Shown piece by piece: positions 10,490 through 20,769 of a stretch of 64,000 bases of DNA. Origin of the DNA: Typhlomys cinereus. Its lineage: Eukaryota; Chordata; Mammalia; Rodentia; Platacanthomyidae. The stretch covers positions 1,197,786 through 1,261,785 of the forward strand of contig JALPQD010000303.1 of the NCBI GenBank assembly GCA_023101885.1, in the 5' to 3' direction. The notes below the pieces were generated by a model, which was given only the letters and a program-made list of their open reading frames with translations, was not told the DNA's origin and did no database searches. The translations under genes were made by a program, and so were the position numbers. How positions within the stretch are numbered: position 1 is the stretch's first letter; every line of letters starts with the position of its first letter.

Positions 10490-11585
10490 ATATAGCCAAT
10501 TTTTTAAATCATTTTTTTTGGTTAGCATACAAAGAAATGGGTTTCATTGTGACATTTCCATAAGTTCATATAATCTATAATCATGCTTTGTTGTCATTAA
10601 TCTCTGCCCTTTCTGCTTCTTTCTCCCCCCCCCAGTATTATCCCCTCTACTTTCATGACAAATATATTCCGTTACCTTTTGTCTTCCCGCCTTCCTTTTC
10701 TTCTTCCCTTTACATAGTTTCCTTTTCTAATTCTGTGTCTCACACACACACGCTTACATCTAGATTCCACAGAGAAAATATGCAGTATATGCCTTTCAAA
10801 GTCTGGCTTATTTTGTTTTATATAATGATCTCCAGTTCCACCCATTTTCCTACAGATATGATCTCATTCTTAAAGCTGAAAAATTCTTTTGCCTATTAAA
10901 TACCAATTTTTTATGCATTCATCTATAAATAGACACCTAAGCTCACTTCATATCTTGGCTGTCCTGAATAGTGCAGTCATAAGCATAAATGTATCTCTGT
11001 ACTGACTTAGAATATTCATTCAAGTCTATGGCAAGGAGTCATATGTTGTTTTCAGTTTTTTGAGGAACCTCTACACTGATTTCTATAGTAACTGCACCAG
11101 TTTACACTCCTACCAACAGTGAGTGTGGAGGTTCCTCTTTCCCTAAATCTCTGCCAGCATTGATGTCACTTGTTTTCTTTCTGATAGTCTTCCTAGCATA
11201 GTGAGAGAGAATCACAAACAGTTTGACTTGCACTTTCAATTATTCATTGACCATTTGTGTTTCTTTCATTGAGAATTGTTACTCAGTTCATATGTTGATT
11301 GAAAGATTTTTTTTCAGTTTTTATTTTTTGGAATTCTTTATAGATTCTAGTATTAATTCCTTGTCAGATATATGCTCAACAGAATGTCCTCCATTCTGTT
11401 TTTGTTTTTTTTAATCACCCTGATTATAGTTTTTCCTGATGCAGAAGCTTTTTAAAAATTTCACAAGATCCCATTTTTCAATGCTTGGAGATATTTTCTG
11501 TGCTGTTCAAAAAATCTTTGTTTTTATCTTGAAGTGTTTTGCCTGGGATTCCCTCTAGCCAATTTCACAGTTTTAGGTATTATAT
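10490..11585 (-). mobile_element. long antisense L1: 3' UTR and ORF2 C-terminal portion
   Basis: Reading along the plus strand, the landmarks of an antisense L1 appear in order: 3' UTR ('TTAGCATACAAAGAAATGG' and a pyrimidine tract near 10620), 'ATGATCTCCAGTTCCACCCA', 'GTTTTTTGAGGAACCTC', 'TACACTCCTACCAACAGTG' and 'TTTATAGATTCTAGTATTAA'. The coding sequence is full of stops. An LTR interrupts it at 11586. Confidence 0.8.
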
Positions 11586-11922
11586 TGTAACAATTACTCC
11601 TTCTTCTGTTGAGAGACAACATTTAAACTCAAGCAACTTAAGAGGAGAAAATGAGATTTATTTGGCTTTGGTTCCAGAGGGAGATACAGTCTATTATGGC
11701 AGAATAGGCATGAGTGACTGGCAGCAACTGGAGTGGCTCAAGTCGCATCCATCATGATGGCCGAGAAAACTGACTGCAAACTGTAAAAGCAGACTATAAG
11801 CAGAAGAGTGGGGCTAATCAACCCTGCTCAACTTACTGAAGTTGCCACAACCTTCCCAAACATCTAAGACTAAAGATTCAAACACATGATGATGGTGAAC
11901 AGATCACATTAAAACTATGACA
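11586..11922 (-). mobile_element. solo MT-type MaLR LTR, antisense, in L1
   Basis: On the minus strand it runs from TGTCATAGTTTTAATG to AATTGTTACA, with TG...CA ends, 337 bp. A poly(A) signal context (AATAAATCTC on the minus strand) is present. The flanking 5-mers TATAT (11581-11585) and TATTT (11923-11927) match at 4 of 5 bases, consistent with a 5-bp ERVL/MaLR target duplication. It shares family features with the LTRs at 42776, 44887 and 56321. Confidence 0.75.
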
Positions 11923-12568
11923 TATTTGATCCTTTTAAATTTATTTTTTGTTTAGCATAAGAGATAAAGATCTAGTGTTATTCTTTCATATATGGATATC
12001 CATTTTCCCCAGCACTATTTGTTGAATAAACTTTTTTCCAATGTATCTGTTTGATGTCTTTGTCAAAATTTAGGTGGCTGTAACTGTATGAGTGTGTTTC
12101 TGGGTCCTTTATTATATTCTCTTAGTCTACATTCTGTTTTTGTGCAGTATAATGATTTTTTTTATTACCATGACTCTATAGTATAGTTTAAGATCAGTTA
12201 CTTTGATGTTTCTCAAATTACTATTTCTCTTTTGCTGCTTTAGTTTTCCAGGTCTTTTGTGCTTCCCTATGAATTTAGGATTTCTTTTTTACTACTGTGA
12301 AGAGTTATGCCATTTGATGAGGGAAGTATTTAATTTATATACCACTTTCAATGATATAATCATTCTCAATATTAATTCTCCTGATTCATAGGAACATCTT
12401 TCAATTTTCTAGTACCTTCTTTTTTCTTCATTGTGTTTTCATTCTAGAGGTCTTTCACCTCCTTAGGTTCATTTTAGCCAATCATAATTATTGTATCAGG
12501 ACCTATTTGAAAATTATGCTGATTAGTGTTTGTTTTATGAAGTTGGAATTTCTAATGTTCTGTGCCAA
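11923..12568 (-). mobile_element. long antisense L1: ORF2 middle portion
   Basis: The L1 resumes after the LTR: 'ATATGGATATCCATTTTCCC', 'AGCACTATTTGTTGAATAAA', 'CATGACTCTATAGTATAGTT' and 'AGAGGTCTTTCACCTCCTTAG' are familiar antisense L1 ORF2 segments in the right order. The frame is destroyed by substitutions and indels. Confidence 0.75.
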
Positions 12569-12582
12569 AGTAGTTACAATTG

Positions 12583-12967
12583 AACTGGGGGAGATGATTT
12601 AGTGGTCAAAGCCTTTGCCTTGAGTTCAAATCCTCAGATTCCACATGAAAATGATGGGTATGTGTGGTGGCACACCTGTAATTCTAGCCCTAGATGACAG
12701 AGCCTGGGAATTCCCTAAGCCAGCTGGATAGTAGCCTTAATGTCATGCTTAGGTTTTAGAGAGCCAGACTCAGCAATAACATGGAAGAGAGCTCAAGGAT
12801 GATTTCTCACATCACCCTTGGGTCTCCACAGACATACATACTCAAATCACTCGTGTAGATACACTCACACCCACATGTACACCCACATGCAAATATACTA
12901 ATTGTGTGCACACACAAATATGCCCCCTATAGACGTACATGAAAGTTAAAAAGTTAAAGAATAGCAT
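12583..12967 (+). mobile_element. tRNA-headed lineage SINE, long form, with exact target duplication
   Basis: An exact 14-bp direct repeat AGTAGTTACAATTG lies at 12569-12582 and 12968-12981. Between them are a degraded tRNA-like head ('GATTTAGTGGTCAAAG' and 'GAGTTCAAATCC'), 'CACACCTGTAATTCTAGCCC', the body 'GAGCCTGGGAATTCCC' and 'AAGGATGATTTCTCACATCA', and a CA-rich tail. At about 385 bp it is longer than other copies in the window. Confidence 0.75.
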
Positions 12968-13417
12968 AGTAGTTACAATTGTTATATCTCTGAGATATTA
13001 ATAAAGATATATCTTTATTAATATATAGTTGCTTTTTCTCTTCTGACTAACTAGTTGGAAGTTTACCTTATCAGACATCAGAACAAGTATACTAGTTTGC
13101 TTTTTGCTTCCATTTACTTGAAAAATGTATTTTCATATCAGGATTCTATTATTTGGATCTTGCTTTTAAATCCAACCAACTAGTGTGTATCATTTTATTA
13201 TGAGTTGATGCCATTTATGTTTAAGATTATTATTGAGCTAGCTTTGTGATTTTGCTTATTTGTGCTGTAATTTAATGTTTTTTTAATTTAATGGTTGAAT
13301 TATGATGTTTTCTTTCTCCCTTGTTGGTTTTGGAGATTTCCTGGTTTGCTGTGTTGGACATGATGAATTCCTCCCTAAGTCTACTTTGTCCTGTGTCCAT
13401 TTATTCTTATGAAATTT
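12968..13417 (-). mobile_element. long antisense L1, inner portion
   Basis: 'CTTTTTGCTTCCATTTACTTG' and 'GATCTTGCTTTTAAATCCA' followed by 'GATGCCATTTATGTTTAAG' correspond to the antisense L1 stretch on 'display of secondary size class', a segment seen in L1M 5' regions. The jump from ORF2 at 12.5 kb to this segment suggests an internal deletion, or two L1 copies. Confidence 0.6.
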
Positions 13418-13448
13418 TTTTGCCTGTGTGTGCATGCATGTGCATGCG

Positions 13449-13500
<52 letters not shown>

Positions 13501-13735
13501 ATTTGTATTTATGTGTCAGAGAACACTGTGTGTGCCTGTTGGATGTCCAAGGATGGTTTCAGGAAATGTCCTGAATTGCTCTACCTCCTCTTTGCTCTGA
13601 TGTTTCCGAGACTCTGCCTTCCAGAGCGGGAAGTGCAGACTACAGTCATTTTCGCCTGAAAGATCTGGGATCCAAACTCAGATCCTTCTGTTTGTGAGGC
13701 TGAGGCTTAACCCCTAAGTCATTTCTCCAGCCCTC
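13418..13735 (-). mobile_element. tRNA-headed lineage SINE, antisense, exact target duplication
   Basis: The exact 14-bp repeat TTCTTATGAAATTT occurs at 13404-13417 and 13736-13749. Reverse-strand order: head 'GGCTGGAGAAATGACTTAGG' at the right end, body, then the CA tail, which on the plus strand is the (TG)n run at 13452-13496. A 112-codon plus-strand frame here is mostly Cys-Val from that run and is not a gene. Confidence 0.82.
13452..13496 (+). repeat. (TG)n microsatellite
   Basis: An uninterrupted TG run of about 22 units that forms the tail of the antisense SINE at 13418-13735. Alternating purine-pyrimidine, so a candidate for length polymorphism. Confidence 0.9.
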
Positions 13736-13749
13736 TTCTTATGAAATTT

Positions 13750-13810
13750 ACTCTTTTCTGTGCTCTCATGACTGAGACTCTTTCCTCCTTCAAGCATTAA
13801 TATTCCTTTA
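13750..13810 (-). mobile_element. antisense L1 bridge between two SINEs
   Basis: A 60-bp L1 remnant left between two SINE insertions. Its right end, CATTAATATTCCTTTA (13795-13810), is the first copy of the next SINE's target duplication. Confidence 0.55.
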
Positions 13811-13848
13811 TTATTATTATTATTTATTCAATTGTGCATGTGTACGTG

Positions 13849-13887
<39 letters not shown>

Positions 13888-14096
13888 AACCATGGGTGAA
13901 TTCGGGAACCACCATGGACGCCTCCACCTCCTCCTTGTTTACTCTGCCCCGGGATTCACAGGCTCTGCCCTACAAGGACCAGAAACGCAGGCTGCCCCCG
14001 CTTCCACTGGCATCTATATGTGGGGTCTAGGATCCGAACTCAGGACCTTCCACCTGCAAGGCAGAGGCTTAACCCCTGAGCCACCTCTCCAGCCTC
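13811..14096 (-). mobile_element. tRNA-headed lineage SINE, antisense, GC-rich subtype
   Basis: Flanked by 16-bp direct repeats (13795-13810 and 14097-14112, one mismatch). The body 'GAATTCGGGAACCACCATGG' and 'AGAAACGCAGGCTGCCCCCG' is the same subtype as the copy at 16860-17143 and differs from copies with 'ACTTTGGGAATCACCCTG'. The right end is the tRNA-like head ('CAAGGCAGAGGCTTAACCCC' and 'CTGAGCCACCTCTCCAGCC' on the plus strand). Confidence 0.82.
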
Positions 14097-14112
14097 CATT
14101 AATGTTCCTTTA

Positions 14113-15085
14113 GGTAACTCCTGAAGTGCTGACTTGGTGGTCATAAACTGTTCTTGTCTTGAAATGTTTTTAGTTCTTCAACTTTAAAAGATAACTTTGC
14201 AGGTACCTATGCTATGGGCTTGAAATACAACATGCCACGCTTTCTTGGCTGTTAGAGTTGCTAATGAGAGATCCAATGGTATTCTAATATATTCTCCTTT
14301 GTCATTGAGTAGGCACCTTCCCTCATAACTATTAATATGGTTTCTTTGCTTTATAATTTTTGACCTTCTTGACATGGAGAAATTGTTTTTCCATGTGTGT
14401 TCAGCATGCTTACTGATTTTTGTTTGAATGTACACTCTTCTCTAGATGTGGGAAGCTTTCTGCTATACTTTAATTTGATAGAGTTCTGTTTCTTTAGTTT
14501 TCATGTTTTCTTCTTCCCAATAGATTCTCACCTTGGTCTCTTGATTGTATCATAGAGTGGATGTTGTAGCCATACTTGTTTACTTTCTTCTTTATTGATG
14601 CTTGAATATTGTGTGTCTTCAATATTGTTTTCCATTCCTGCTTGTTCAATTGTATTTGTGTTGCTTTCTATCATGTTTTTAATTTGATTCAATGACCTTT
14701 AAATTTCCAGCATTTCTATTTGGATTTATTTTCCCAAATCTCAGTTTTCTTGCTTCTTTTCTCACTCAGCATGCTTTCTCTTCTGTGTTGCCTGGTTTTC
14801 CTCTCCAAGTCCTGGATTTCTTCTCTGTTGCAATTTGTACATCTGCTGGTTTAGAAAACTCCCCTGACTTTATTTGGGGATCTTCTTAGTAGGCAGTCTC
14901 TTTGAGGGTTCAATTCTCATTTCCATTTTCCCATCCCTCATGGGGAGCTATGCAGCTGGAGCTAAATTTGCTTTGGCTTTCTTCCTTTCCATGTGTTGTC
15001 CTTCTATAGTTTTCAACTGTGTAGGCAAGTTGGATTTCTAAGGTTCTTTCTCTCTTTAGAATAGAGCTCCCCCCCCCATATCTTT
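14113..15085 (-). mobile_element. long antisense L1, 5' region
   Basis: The stretch has the composition and phrase order of the 5' region of an old L1 read in reverse ('GAAATGTTTTTAGTTCTTC', 'TTTGATTCAATGACCTTTAA', 'AGCATTTCTATTTGGATTTA'), with no open frame. It ends near a C-run at 15069. The boundary is approximate and the subfamily is uncertain. Confidence 0.5.
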
Positions 15086-15159
15086 ACAGTTTTTCTCTGA
15101 ATCACAGAGAGGCAACTTCTGTTATCTTATCTGAAAGTCTGTTTTTTTATTTGCTTTGT

Positions 15160-15290
15160 TTGGAGGCAGTGTTTCTCTAGAACTCATATTATAGCACAGA
15201 CTGGTCTTAAACTCACAAAAATCCTACGGCTTTAACCTCTCTTGTGCTGGTGTTACAGCTGGCACCACCATACCTGGTTACGCAGCCTTT
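15160..15290 (-). mobile_element. B1-like SINE, antisense
   Basis: 'TTGGAGGCAGTGTTTCTCTAG', 'CAGACTGGTCTTAAACTCAC' and 'CTGGTGTTACAGCTGGCACC' are the reversed B1 landmarks (CTGTCTC end, 'GAGTTCAAGGCCAG', 'GTAATCCCAGCAC'). Degraded. Confidence 0.6.
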
Positions 15291-15559
15291 GTGGCACCAA
15301 AGTTCCCTTGTCACCTGCATACACTTGCCTACAGACTGCAAATGTTTCTTCTGCAAGCCCATGTGTAACTGGGTCATTTGGAGACCTTACCCCACATCTC
15401 GCTGTATGCCCATGACACAATCTACTGAAGGTTGGGTCCCTGGCACATACACACTATCAAGGCTTATTTGTTACCTTCTCAGCAACTCCCAGCCAGCTCC
15501 TTAGCTGGCTAAGTCATCCAATTTTCATGTTACCTGAACCATTCTTAGTTTCTTGGACA
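15291..15559. other. unassigned sequence
   Basis: Short stretch between two L1s with no recognised element. Confidence 0.3.
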
Positions 15560-16085
15560 TTTGTGGAAAGAGAAACTACAGTTAACATCAGACTTAATGA
15601 TAAAAGGCTAAATATTTTCCCTCATATCAGGGGCAAGATAAGATATATTACCATTCAACACTGTACTGGAGTTTCCAGCCAATGTAATCAGGTAAGAAAC
15701 AAAGTAAAATAAAAGACCTGAGATTAAAATAAGTAAAACTACCTTTATTTGCATATAACATGATTATGTATGTAATAAATCCCATGGAATCTTCAAAAAA
15801 GCTATTAGAATTGACTTTAGTACAGTTGTTAATATAAATGAATACACAACACTCAACTGTAGCCTATGTGTAAGCAATAATTAATTGAAAAGATAAATAC
15901 TGAAAAATATTATTTACAACATCAAAATGATGACATACTTATGAAAAAATTTGAGAAAAGTTATAAAAAGATTTATACAGTGAATACTCTAGAACACTAT
16001 TAAAGAAACCTAAATAAGAAAGAAATCTAAATAAGAGGAAAGATGTTAGTCTAATCCCATTATGTATGGGTTTTATATTAAATTA
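15560..16085 (+). mobile_element. old L1 ORF2 segment, sense (part 1 of about 5)
   Basis: 'AATGATAAAAGGCTAAATAT', 'CCCTCATATCAGGGGCAAGA', 'CATTCAACACTGTACTGGAG', 'CCAATGTAATCAGGTAAG' and 'GATTTATACAGTGAATACTC' follow the order of the reverse transcriptase to thumb part of mammalian L1 ORF2. Stops and indels show it is dead. The element continues at 17765, 18244, 19261, 20050 and 20770. Confidence 0.75.
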
Positions 16086-16609
16086 ACTCATCTCCTTATT
16101 AAAATTTATTTGAAACTCCCTAATTAATAATTGTGGCATTGTTATTGCCATTTGTAGACATATACAGAACACTTAATATTTGAGTCATTCACTGGGTCCT
16201 GGACATGACAGGGCTGTGTATCCATGACAGATTTGTACACTTTCATAAGAACTGCACAGGAACTGTTTTAGCAACATCCCACCAGGGAAGGGAAAAGTTG
16301 CCAAGAAATTCCGTGCCTCCCAGAGACTGATGAAGACTAATGCTGTTAAAGAAGAAAAGGAAGATGCTTTCCTTGATAATATATCCACTGATCTATGATA
16401 TTGTGATACTGCGATCCATGCTAGAGCATGGATCATGTCAGGCATAGGTCATCAAAAGCAAACTAGCTGAAACACAGTGGGCCACACAAGTGAAAAGACT
16501 TGAAAATAAGATGGAGTCTAGCAGGGGAGATGAAAGTTTGTCAGGAGAAAAGGATGAGGGATGGGATTAGGAATTAAGGGGTGAAAATATCATACATTCA
16601 ATATTTTCA
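16086..16609. other. unassigned insertion within the sense L1
   Basis: No recognised family. 16185-16445 shows an open minus-strand frame of 86 codons without recognisable motifs. Confidence 0.3.
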
Positions 16610-16846
16610 TGTATGCATGAAATATATACAAAATATATATTAAAAATAATATATTAAATTATATTAAATATACTAACAATATATTAAAATACATTAAAAT
16701 TAATATATTAACAATATCAAAATACATTAAAATAAGTATATTAATATAATATATTATATATATTAAATAAATATATTAAATATAAAATATATATTAAATA
16801 AATATATATTAAATGTATATTTATATATATAAATAAAATATATATT
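16610..16846. repeat. AT-rich (ATATTAAA-like) repeat
   Basis: About 240 bp of nearly pure A/T with irregular ATATTAAA and TATATT units. It precedes the target duplication of the SINE at 16860. Probably an expanded A-rich tail or a low-complexity tract. Confidence 0.85.
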
Positions 16847-16859
16847 AAAAATAAAGAGA

Positions 16860-17143
16860 CGGGCTGGAGAGGTAGCTCAGGGGTTAAGTCTCCGCCTTGC
16901 AGGCGGAAGGTCCTGAGTTCGGTTCCCAGATCCCCGTATAGACGCCAGGCGGAAGCGGGGGCGGCCTGCGCTTCTGGTCCTGGTAGGACGGAGCCTGTGA
17001 ATCCCGGCGCAGAAGGAGGTGGAGGCGTCCATGGTGGTTCGCGAATTCGTCCGTGGTTCTACACATACACAGACACACACACGCGCGCACATACACACGC
17101 ACATGTGCACCATTGAATAAATAATAATAAAAAAAAATTAAAA
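16860..17143 (+). mobile_element. CpG-rich tRNA-headed lineage SINE, best-preserved copy
   Basis: Starts GGGCTGGAGAGGTAGCTCAG and carries a B box with GAGTTCGGTTCCCAG. The head has a CCGCC/GGCGG stem around a TTGCA loop, so the putative anticodon is TGC, as in tRNA-Ala. The body keeps many CpGs ('GGAAGCGGGGGCGGCC', 'GGTTCGCGAATTCG'). It ends in CA repeats and an A-rich tail. A 13-bp duplication AAAAATAAAGAGA lies at 16847-16859 and 17144-17156. Apparent minus-strand frames over the tail are not genes. Confidence 0.85.
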
Positions 17144-17156
17144 AAAAATAAAGAGA

Positions 17157-17764
17157 GGTTTATATCAAAAAAATTTAAGTCATCTGATGCATATAGTGTC
17201 AATTAATGTCAGCAAGGGAACTCTCTTGTTTTAGTTCTTATGCTGTAAACAAGTGTCCTTTCAATAGCCTAGCACCACAGTCCACATTACAACATTTGTG
17301 CTTCTTGTTAACTTGTGTTTTGTTTGCTGTTGAAGATTCTATCCAAGTCCTTAGTACATACTAGTCAGTCAAGTATTTTACCACAGAACTGCACCCAAAA
17401 GCTTCTATCATTTGTACTTTTTATGAATGTATTACAAATGGTCCCATGCATCATACAGAAATACTGCCTAGTTCTGTGTGCAAGGAGGCTGAAGTGAGCT
17501 CTACAGACAAAATGCATATGTTATATGAGCTTTATTCAAGCATTTATCGTGGTGATTTACTTGTTAATTCAATCTGACTGAATCATAATTAGGTATTGCA
17601 TAAGGTGCCTCCAAACAGAAAGTCATGTAAGTAATATAATGGTTGGTTCATGAAAACATTATGAGTAGAGCTCCGACCTTGTATTTCATGTAATAATGCT
17701 CAATATTTGCTAATTTAGTTTTTTGGGGGGAACTCTACAGAACTCCACAACTGATGAGAATCAA
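17157..17764. other. unassigned sequence within L1-rich block
   Basis: AT-rich, with no family recognised. It could be diverged L1 or an unrelated insertion. Confidence 0.3.
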
Positions 17765-18090
17765 TGGATTTCTGTTTATGAGTTAGAAAGTCAGTTTGTT
17801 TAGAGGACAGTTCTCACCAAATTGACCTGTAGATTCAATGCTATGTCAATCACATCTTATTTAGAAACTTACAAACTGATTTTGAAATTCATATGTAAAT
17901 ATAAGGGCCTAAAATGGTTGAAACTAATCTGAAAAAATACCAAAGTTAGAGGACTAACTGTATGATCTGATGATAAGTATTATGGAGTCATATTAAGCAG
18001 CACTGTATGGTATTTGTCTAAGATAGTTCAGCAGAACAGAACAGAGTAGATTTTTAAAATTCGCACTAACCAATTTTAGATAATTGACTT
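17765..18090 (+). mobile_element. old L1 ORF2 segment, sense (part 2)
   Basis: 'CTGTAGATTCAATGCTATGTC', 'GAAATTCATATGTAAATATA' and 'CTAAAATGGTTGAAACTAAT' correspond in order to the L1 ORF2 segment 'TACAGATTCAATGCAATCCC', 'AAAATTCATATGGAACC', 'GAATAGCCAAAGCAATC'. The element then breaks at a B1 insertion. Confidence 0.7.
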
Positions 18091-18243
18091 GGGAAGATTT
18101 TTGTTGTTTGTTTTGAGACAGGGTATTAACTCTCTTATTCTATAGGCTAGGCTGGCCTGAACCTCATTGCATAGCCCAGGGTGGCTTCTGACTTGTTTCA
18201 GTCTCCTGAGTAGCTGGGGTTATACTCATGCACCACATACCCA
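18091..18243 (-). mobile_element. B1-like SINE, antisense, in L1
   Basis: 'TTGTTTTGAGACAGGGTATTA' is the reversed B1 tail, followed by 'GGCTAGGCTGGCCTGAACCTC' and 'CTCCTGAGTAGCTGGGGTTA'. It splits the sense L1, which resumes with 'AACTGATTTTTCACAAGTTA'. Confidence 0.7.
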
Positions 18244-18385
18244 GTTGAATAACTGATTTTTCACAAGTTACTAAACCAGTACAGTGGGAAAGATTGCCTT
18301 TTAAGCAAACAGTACAAGAACAAATGGAAAATGAATCATGGGGGAGATACTTCAATCTAGCCAAGCATAGTATACAAAAATTAAG
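18244..18385 (+). mobile_element. old L1 ORF2 segment, sense (part 3)
   Basis: 'AATAACTGATTTTTCACAAG' and 'CAGTACAGTGGGAAAGATTG' with 'ATACAAAAATTAA' correspond to the L1 stretch 'CAACTGATTTTTGACAAAG', 'TACAATGGGGAAAGGA' and 'ATACAAAAATCAACTC'. The reading frame is broken. Confidence 0.65.
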
Positions 18386-19260
18386 TCTAGTTGACGCACT
18401 GCATGGTGAATGCTGCACTCTAAGGGGACAAGTAAAGGGGAGCCACCAAACTCTGATCCACAGTTTCTCACAATAGTCAGTACCTGAAGATGAGAAAGAT
18501 AGCACTGTGGGCACTCAAAATGAAGAAGCACTGCAGCTTTCCCGGGCGAACACTGACGATTCTTTCTTACTCTTCCACAGTCAGCTTTCTCATTGTCTCA
18601 CTGTACTGAGACATACATGTTATTCATTGCAGTGAGGCTCCTGGTTGATATTTCCTCTTTATAAAGACATAGTACAAAAACAAGTAAATAATAGGAAATC
18701 CAATTAGTGGGAATTTTAGGATGCTCTTCAAAACAAACCTTTAAAGAAATTCTGCATAGCAAGAAAAAATGTGAGTAGAAAACATCAAATGAAAAAATTG
18801 AAAGACTACATTTATGTGTAAAGAAGCTAGATCTGTGCACAACTATCATCATATTTTTCTCCATTGATTTCTATATTTTCCAGATTTTATGAATACGTGC
18901 TATTATTCTCTACTTGGAAAGAACAGACTCATTCAGGAACAATGCCCACTGCTTCAGTCTTTCAGACTCATCACACGAATGCTATGTTCTAAAAACCTCT
19001 TTATGCTCATGTCCAGGACAGAACAATATAAAAGCTTCTTAAACAAGCATGTCAGTAACATCTTGCAATCTCGTAGGTACCGAGTTATTCCACAATACTA
19101 AATAGTAATTTTAACTAAAAGTTTGGTAATGGGTTGGCCCTACCACTTTGGAGTCAATTTACTCAACAATTATTACATTGTGTTTTATAAGTAAATTTGT
19201 ATTTGTATATGTATATGTAATATATAAATATATAATATTGACTTTTATTTGTATCTCAAG
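18386..19260. other. unassigned sequence interrupting the sense L1
   Basis: About 875 bp of AT-rich sequence between two L1 parts. It is not recognised as L1. A minus-strand frame of 88 codons (18598-18864) has no motif. Confidence 0.3.
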
Positions 19261-19690
19261 AGAAAATAAAACATTATCATAAAATCTTACTGGTAAAGAT
19301 GGTACTACCCAATGCAGAAAAAAAAATTAAGTCTATAGATTGAACTATAGATCCAAGTACAGAACTCCAGATGATAAAACTTCTGGAGAAAACATGTCAA
19401 AAACTTTTGTGATCTGAGGCCAGACAAATATCTCTTAGATATGACACCAGAGGCAGAGTTTATAGAATAAACAGATGGACACTTGAACCATATTAAGATT
19501 TAAAATTTTTCCATCTATAGAAAGACTAAAGAGTAAGAAGACAAAATAGGAAAAAAATCTTTAAGAGGGTGAAAAACAAAACCGCCTAATTTTCTTTGCA
19601 TTTCATAGAAAATTCCAAAGAGACTTTTGTGTTCATTGATTTATTATTGATTTATCGATTGATCTACTAATCTATACTGTGTGTTTGTGT
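19261..19690 (+). mobile_element. old L1 ORF2 segment, sense (part 4)
   Basis: 'TTAGATATGACACCAGAGGC' and 'CTTCTGGAGAAAACATGTC' are the landmark L1M ORF2 phrases ('GGAGAAAACATAGG' and 'TTAGATATGACACCAAAAGC'). The order continues across the B3 insertion. Confidence 0.75.
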
Positions 19691-20049
19691 GTGTGTGCAT
19701 GCACGCATCCTAGCATGCATGTGTCACTGTGTGCATTCGGAAGTCAGAGAACAATTTTTAATTAATTAATTAATTAAGGGCAGAGAAAGAAAAAGAGAAG
19801 ATTCACACATGTGTGCCAGGGTGGGCCGATGGAGGTCAGAAGGCAACTTTTTTGGAAGGCAGTTCCTTTCTTCTGCTATATAGGCTTGCAGGATTGAACT
19901 CAGGTCGCCCTTTGCAAGTAATTGCCCTACCCAAAGAAATATCTTTCTGGCCCCAGGGGAGGGGGAGGGGGATGTCTTTAGGAAGCATATGTTAACAAAG
20001 GATTTGTATCCATTGGAATAGCATTTGCTCACCCTGGGTTCAGTGGTTC
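19691..20049 (-). mobile_element. B3/B2-like SINE sequence, antisense
   Basis: 'GGAGGTCAGAAGGCAACTTTT' and 'GGCAGTTCCTTTCTTCTGC' with 'GGATTGAACTCAGGTCGCCC' and 'GAAATATCTTTCTGGCCCC' is B3 in reverse (tRNA-like head at the right end). A second fragment with 'GTGTGTGCATGCACGCATCC' and 'GGAAGTCAGAGAACAATTT' lies at 19691-19760. Two adjacent copies are likely. Confidence 0.65.
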
Positions 20050-20258
20050 AGTGCCCAGTACCTCAAAAAAAAAAAATTATATCTAGAATATAAGGAACTC
20101 CAACTCTTTAAACTGAGCAATAGAAAAAAAGAAACAGTCCCCCTGTCCAAATCAACAAAGGATTTGATAAACATGCTACTAGTGATCATAAACACATGAA
20201 AAGCAGTAAATGAAAAAGATGCTCAAAATCATAAAAATTAAATTTAGAATGTTTTACA
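20050..20258 (+). mobile_element. old L1 ORF2 segment, sense (part 5)
   Basis: 'ATATCTAGAATATAAGGAACTC' with 'CCAACTCTTTAAACTGAGC' and 'AACACATGAAAAGCAGTAAA' and 'GATGCTCAAAATCATAA' track the L1M ORF2 sequence ('ATCCAGAATATATAAAGAACTC', 'ACATGAAAAGATGCTCAACATC'). Confidence 0.75.
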
Positions 20259-20261
20259 CTT

Positions 20262-20445
20262 CGCGTGGGGGATGTGGCTCAGCTGTTAGAGTGCTTGTCT
20301 TAAAGGCACAGTCCAGCTTTGATCCCTAGTGCTGCATGTAGTATGATAATAGAGGCCTATAATCCTGGCAATGAATAGGTATAGGCTGAAGAATCAGGAA
20401 TTTCAAGGTCAGCCAAGGATGCAAGAGATCCGGTCTCAAAAAACA
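20262..20445 (+). mobile_element. B4-like SINE (ID + B1 dimer)
   Basis: The head 'GGGGATGTGGCTCAGCTGTT' with 'AGAGTGCTTGTCTTAAAG' is ID-like (tRNA-Ala-derived). It is joined to a B1-like part ('GAGGCCTATAATCCTGGC', 'AATTTCAAGGTCAGCC', 'GATCCGGTCTCAAAAAAC'). This arrangement defines B4. Confidence 0.75.
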
Positions 20446-20454
20446 ATTATTCAA

Positions 20455-20769
20455 ATTATATTAAGACCCTAGGAAAGGAGCCCTTTACCATTCCTGACTT
20501 TGGCTACTGATGAGTCTAAAGGATAAGGAGTCATTATTTTCAACTGTGAATTTACTGAGGACCTTATCAGGCCTCAAGGTTAGTTCCAAATCCATGGCCA
20601 CACCCTGGATAAACTCAATGAGTCTCAAAACAAAATAAAAAGATTATGAATGTAGGGAAAGAACCTGTATGGTGAAGAGATGTAACTAGAGGTGAGAAGG
20701 GATTATAGTAATAGGAATGCATTATATACGTATATGAAATTGTCAAAGAAGAAATTCAGAAGAAATTAC
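20455..20769 (+). mobile_element. L1 3' UTR fragment of a younger L1, sense
   Basis: 'TGATGAGTCTAAAGGATAAGG', 'TTATCAGGCCTCAAGGTTAG', 'TCCATGGCCACACCCTGG' and 'CTCAATGAGTCTCAAAAC' follow the order of rodent L1 3' UTRs ('CAGTGGATGGCCCCACACCC', 'GGACTCAGTGGGTT'), ending near 'GGATTATAGTAATAGGAATG'. It is a 5'-truncated copy inserted in the older L1. Confidence 0.5.

Noticed and set aside
13321..13659. 112-codon plus-strand frame rich in Cys-Val
   Set aside because: It is translation of the (TG)n tail of the SINE at 13418-13735, not a gene. The same applies to frames at 13832, 31004 and 16877.
18164..18514. 116-codon minus-strand frame
   Set aside because: It crosses a B1 SINE and L1 sequence in the wrong strand relation to either and has no family features.
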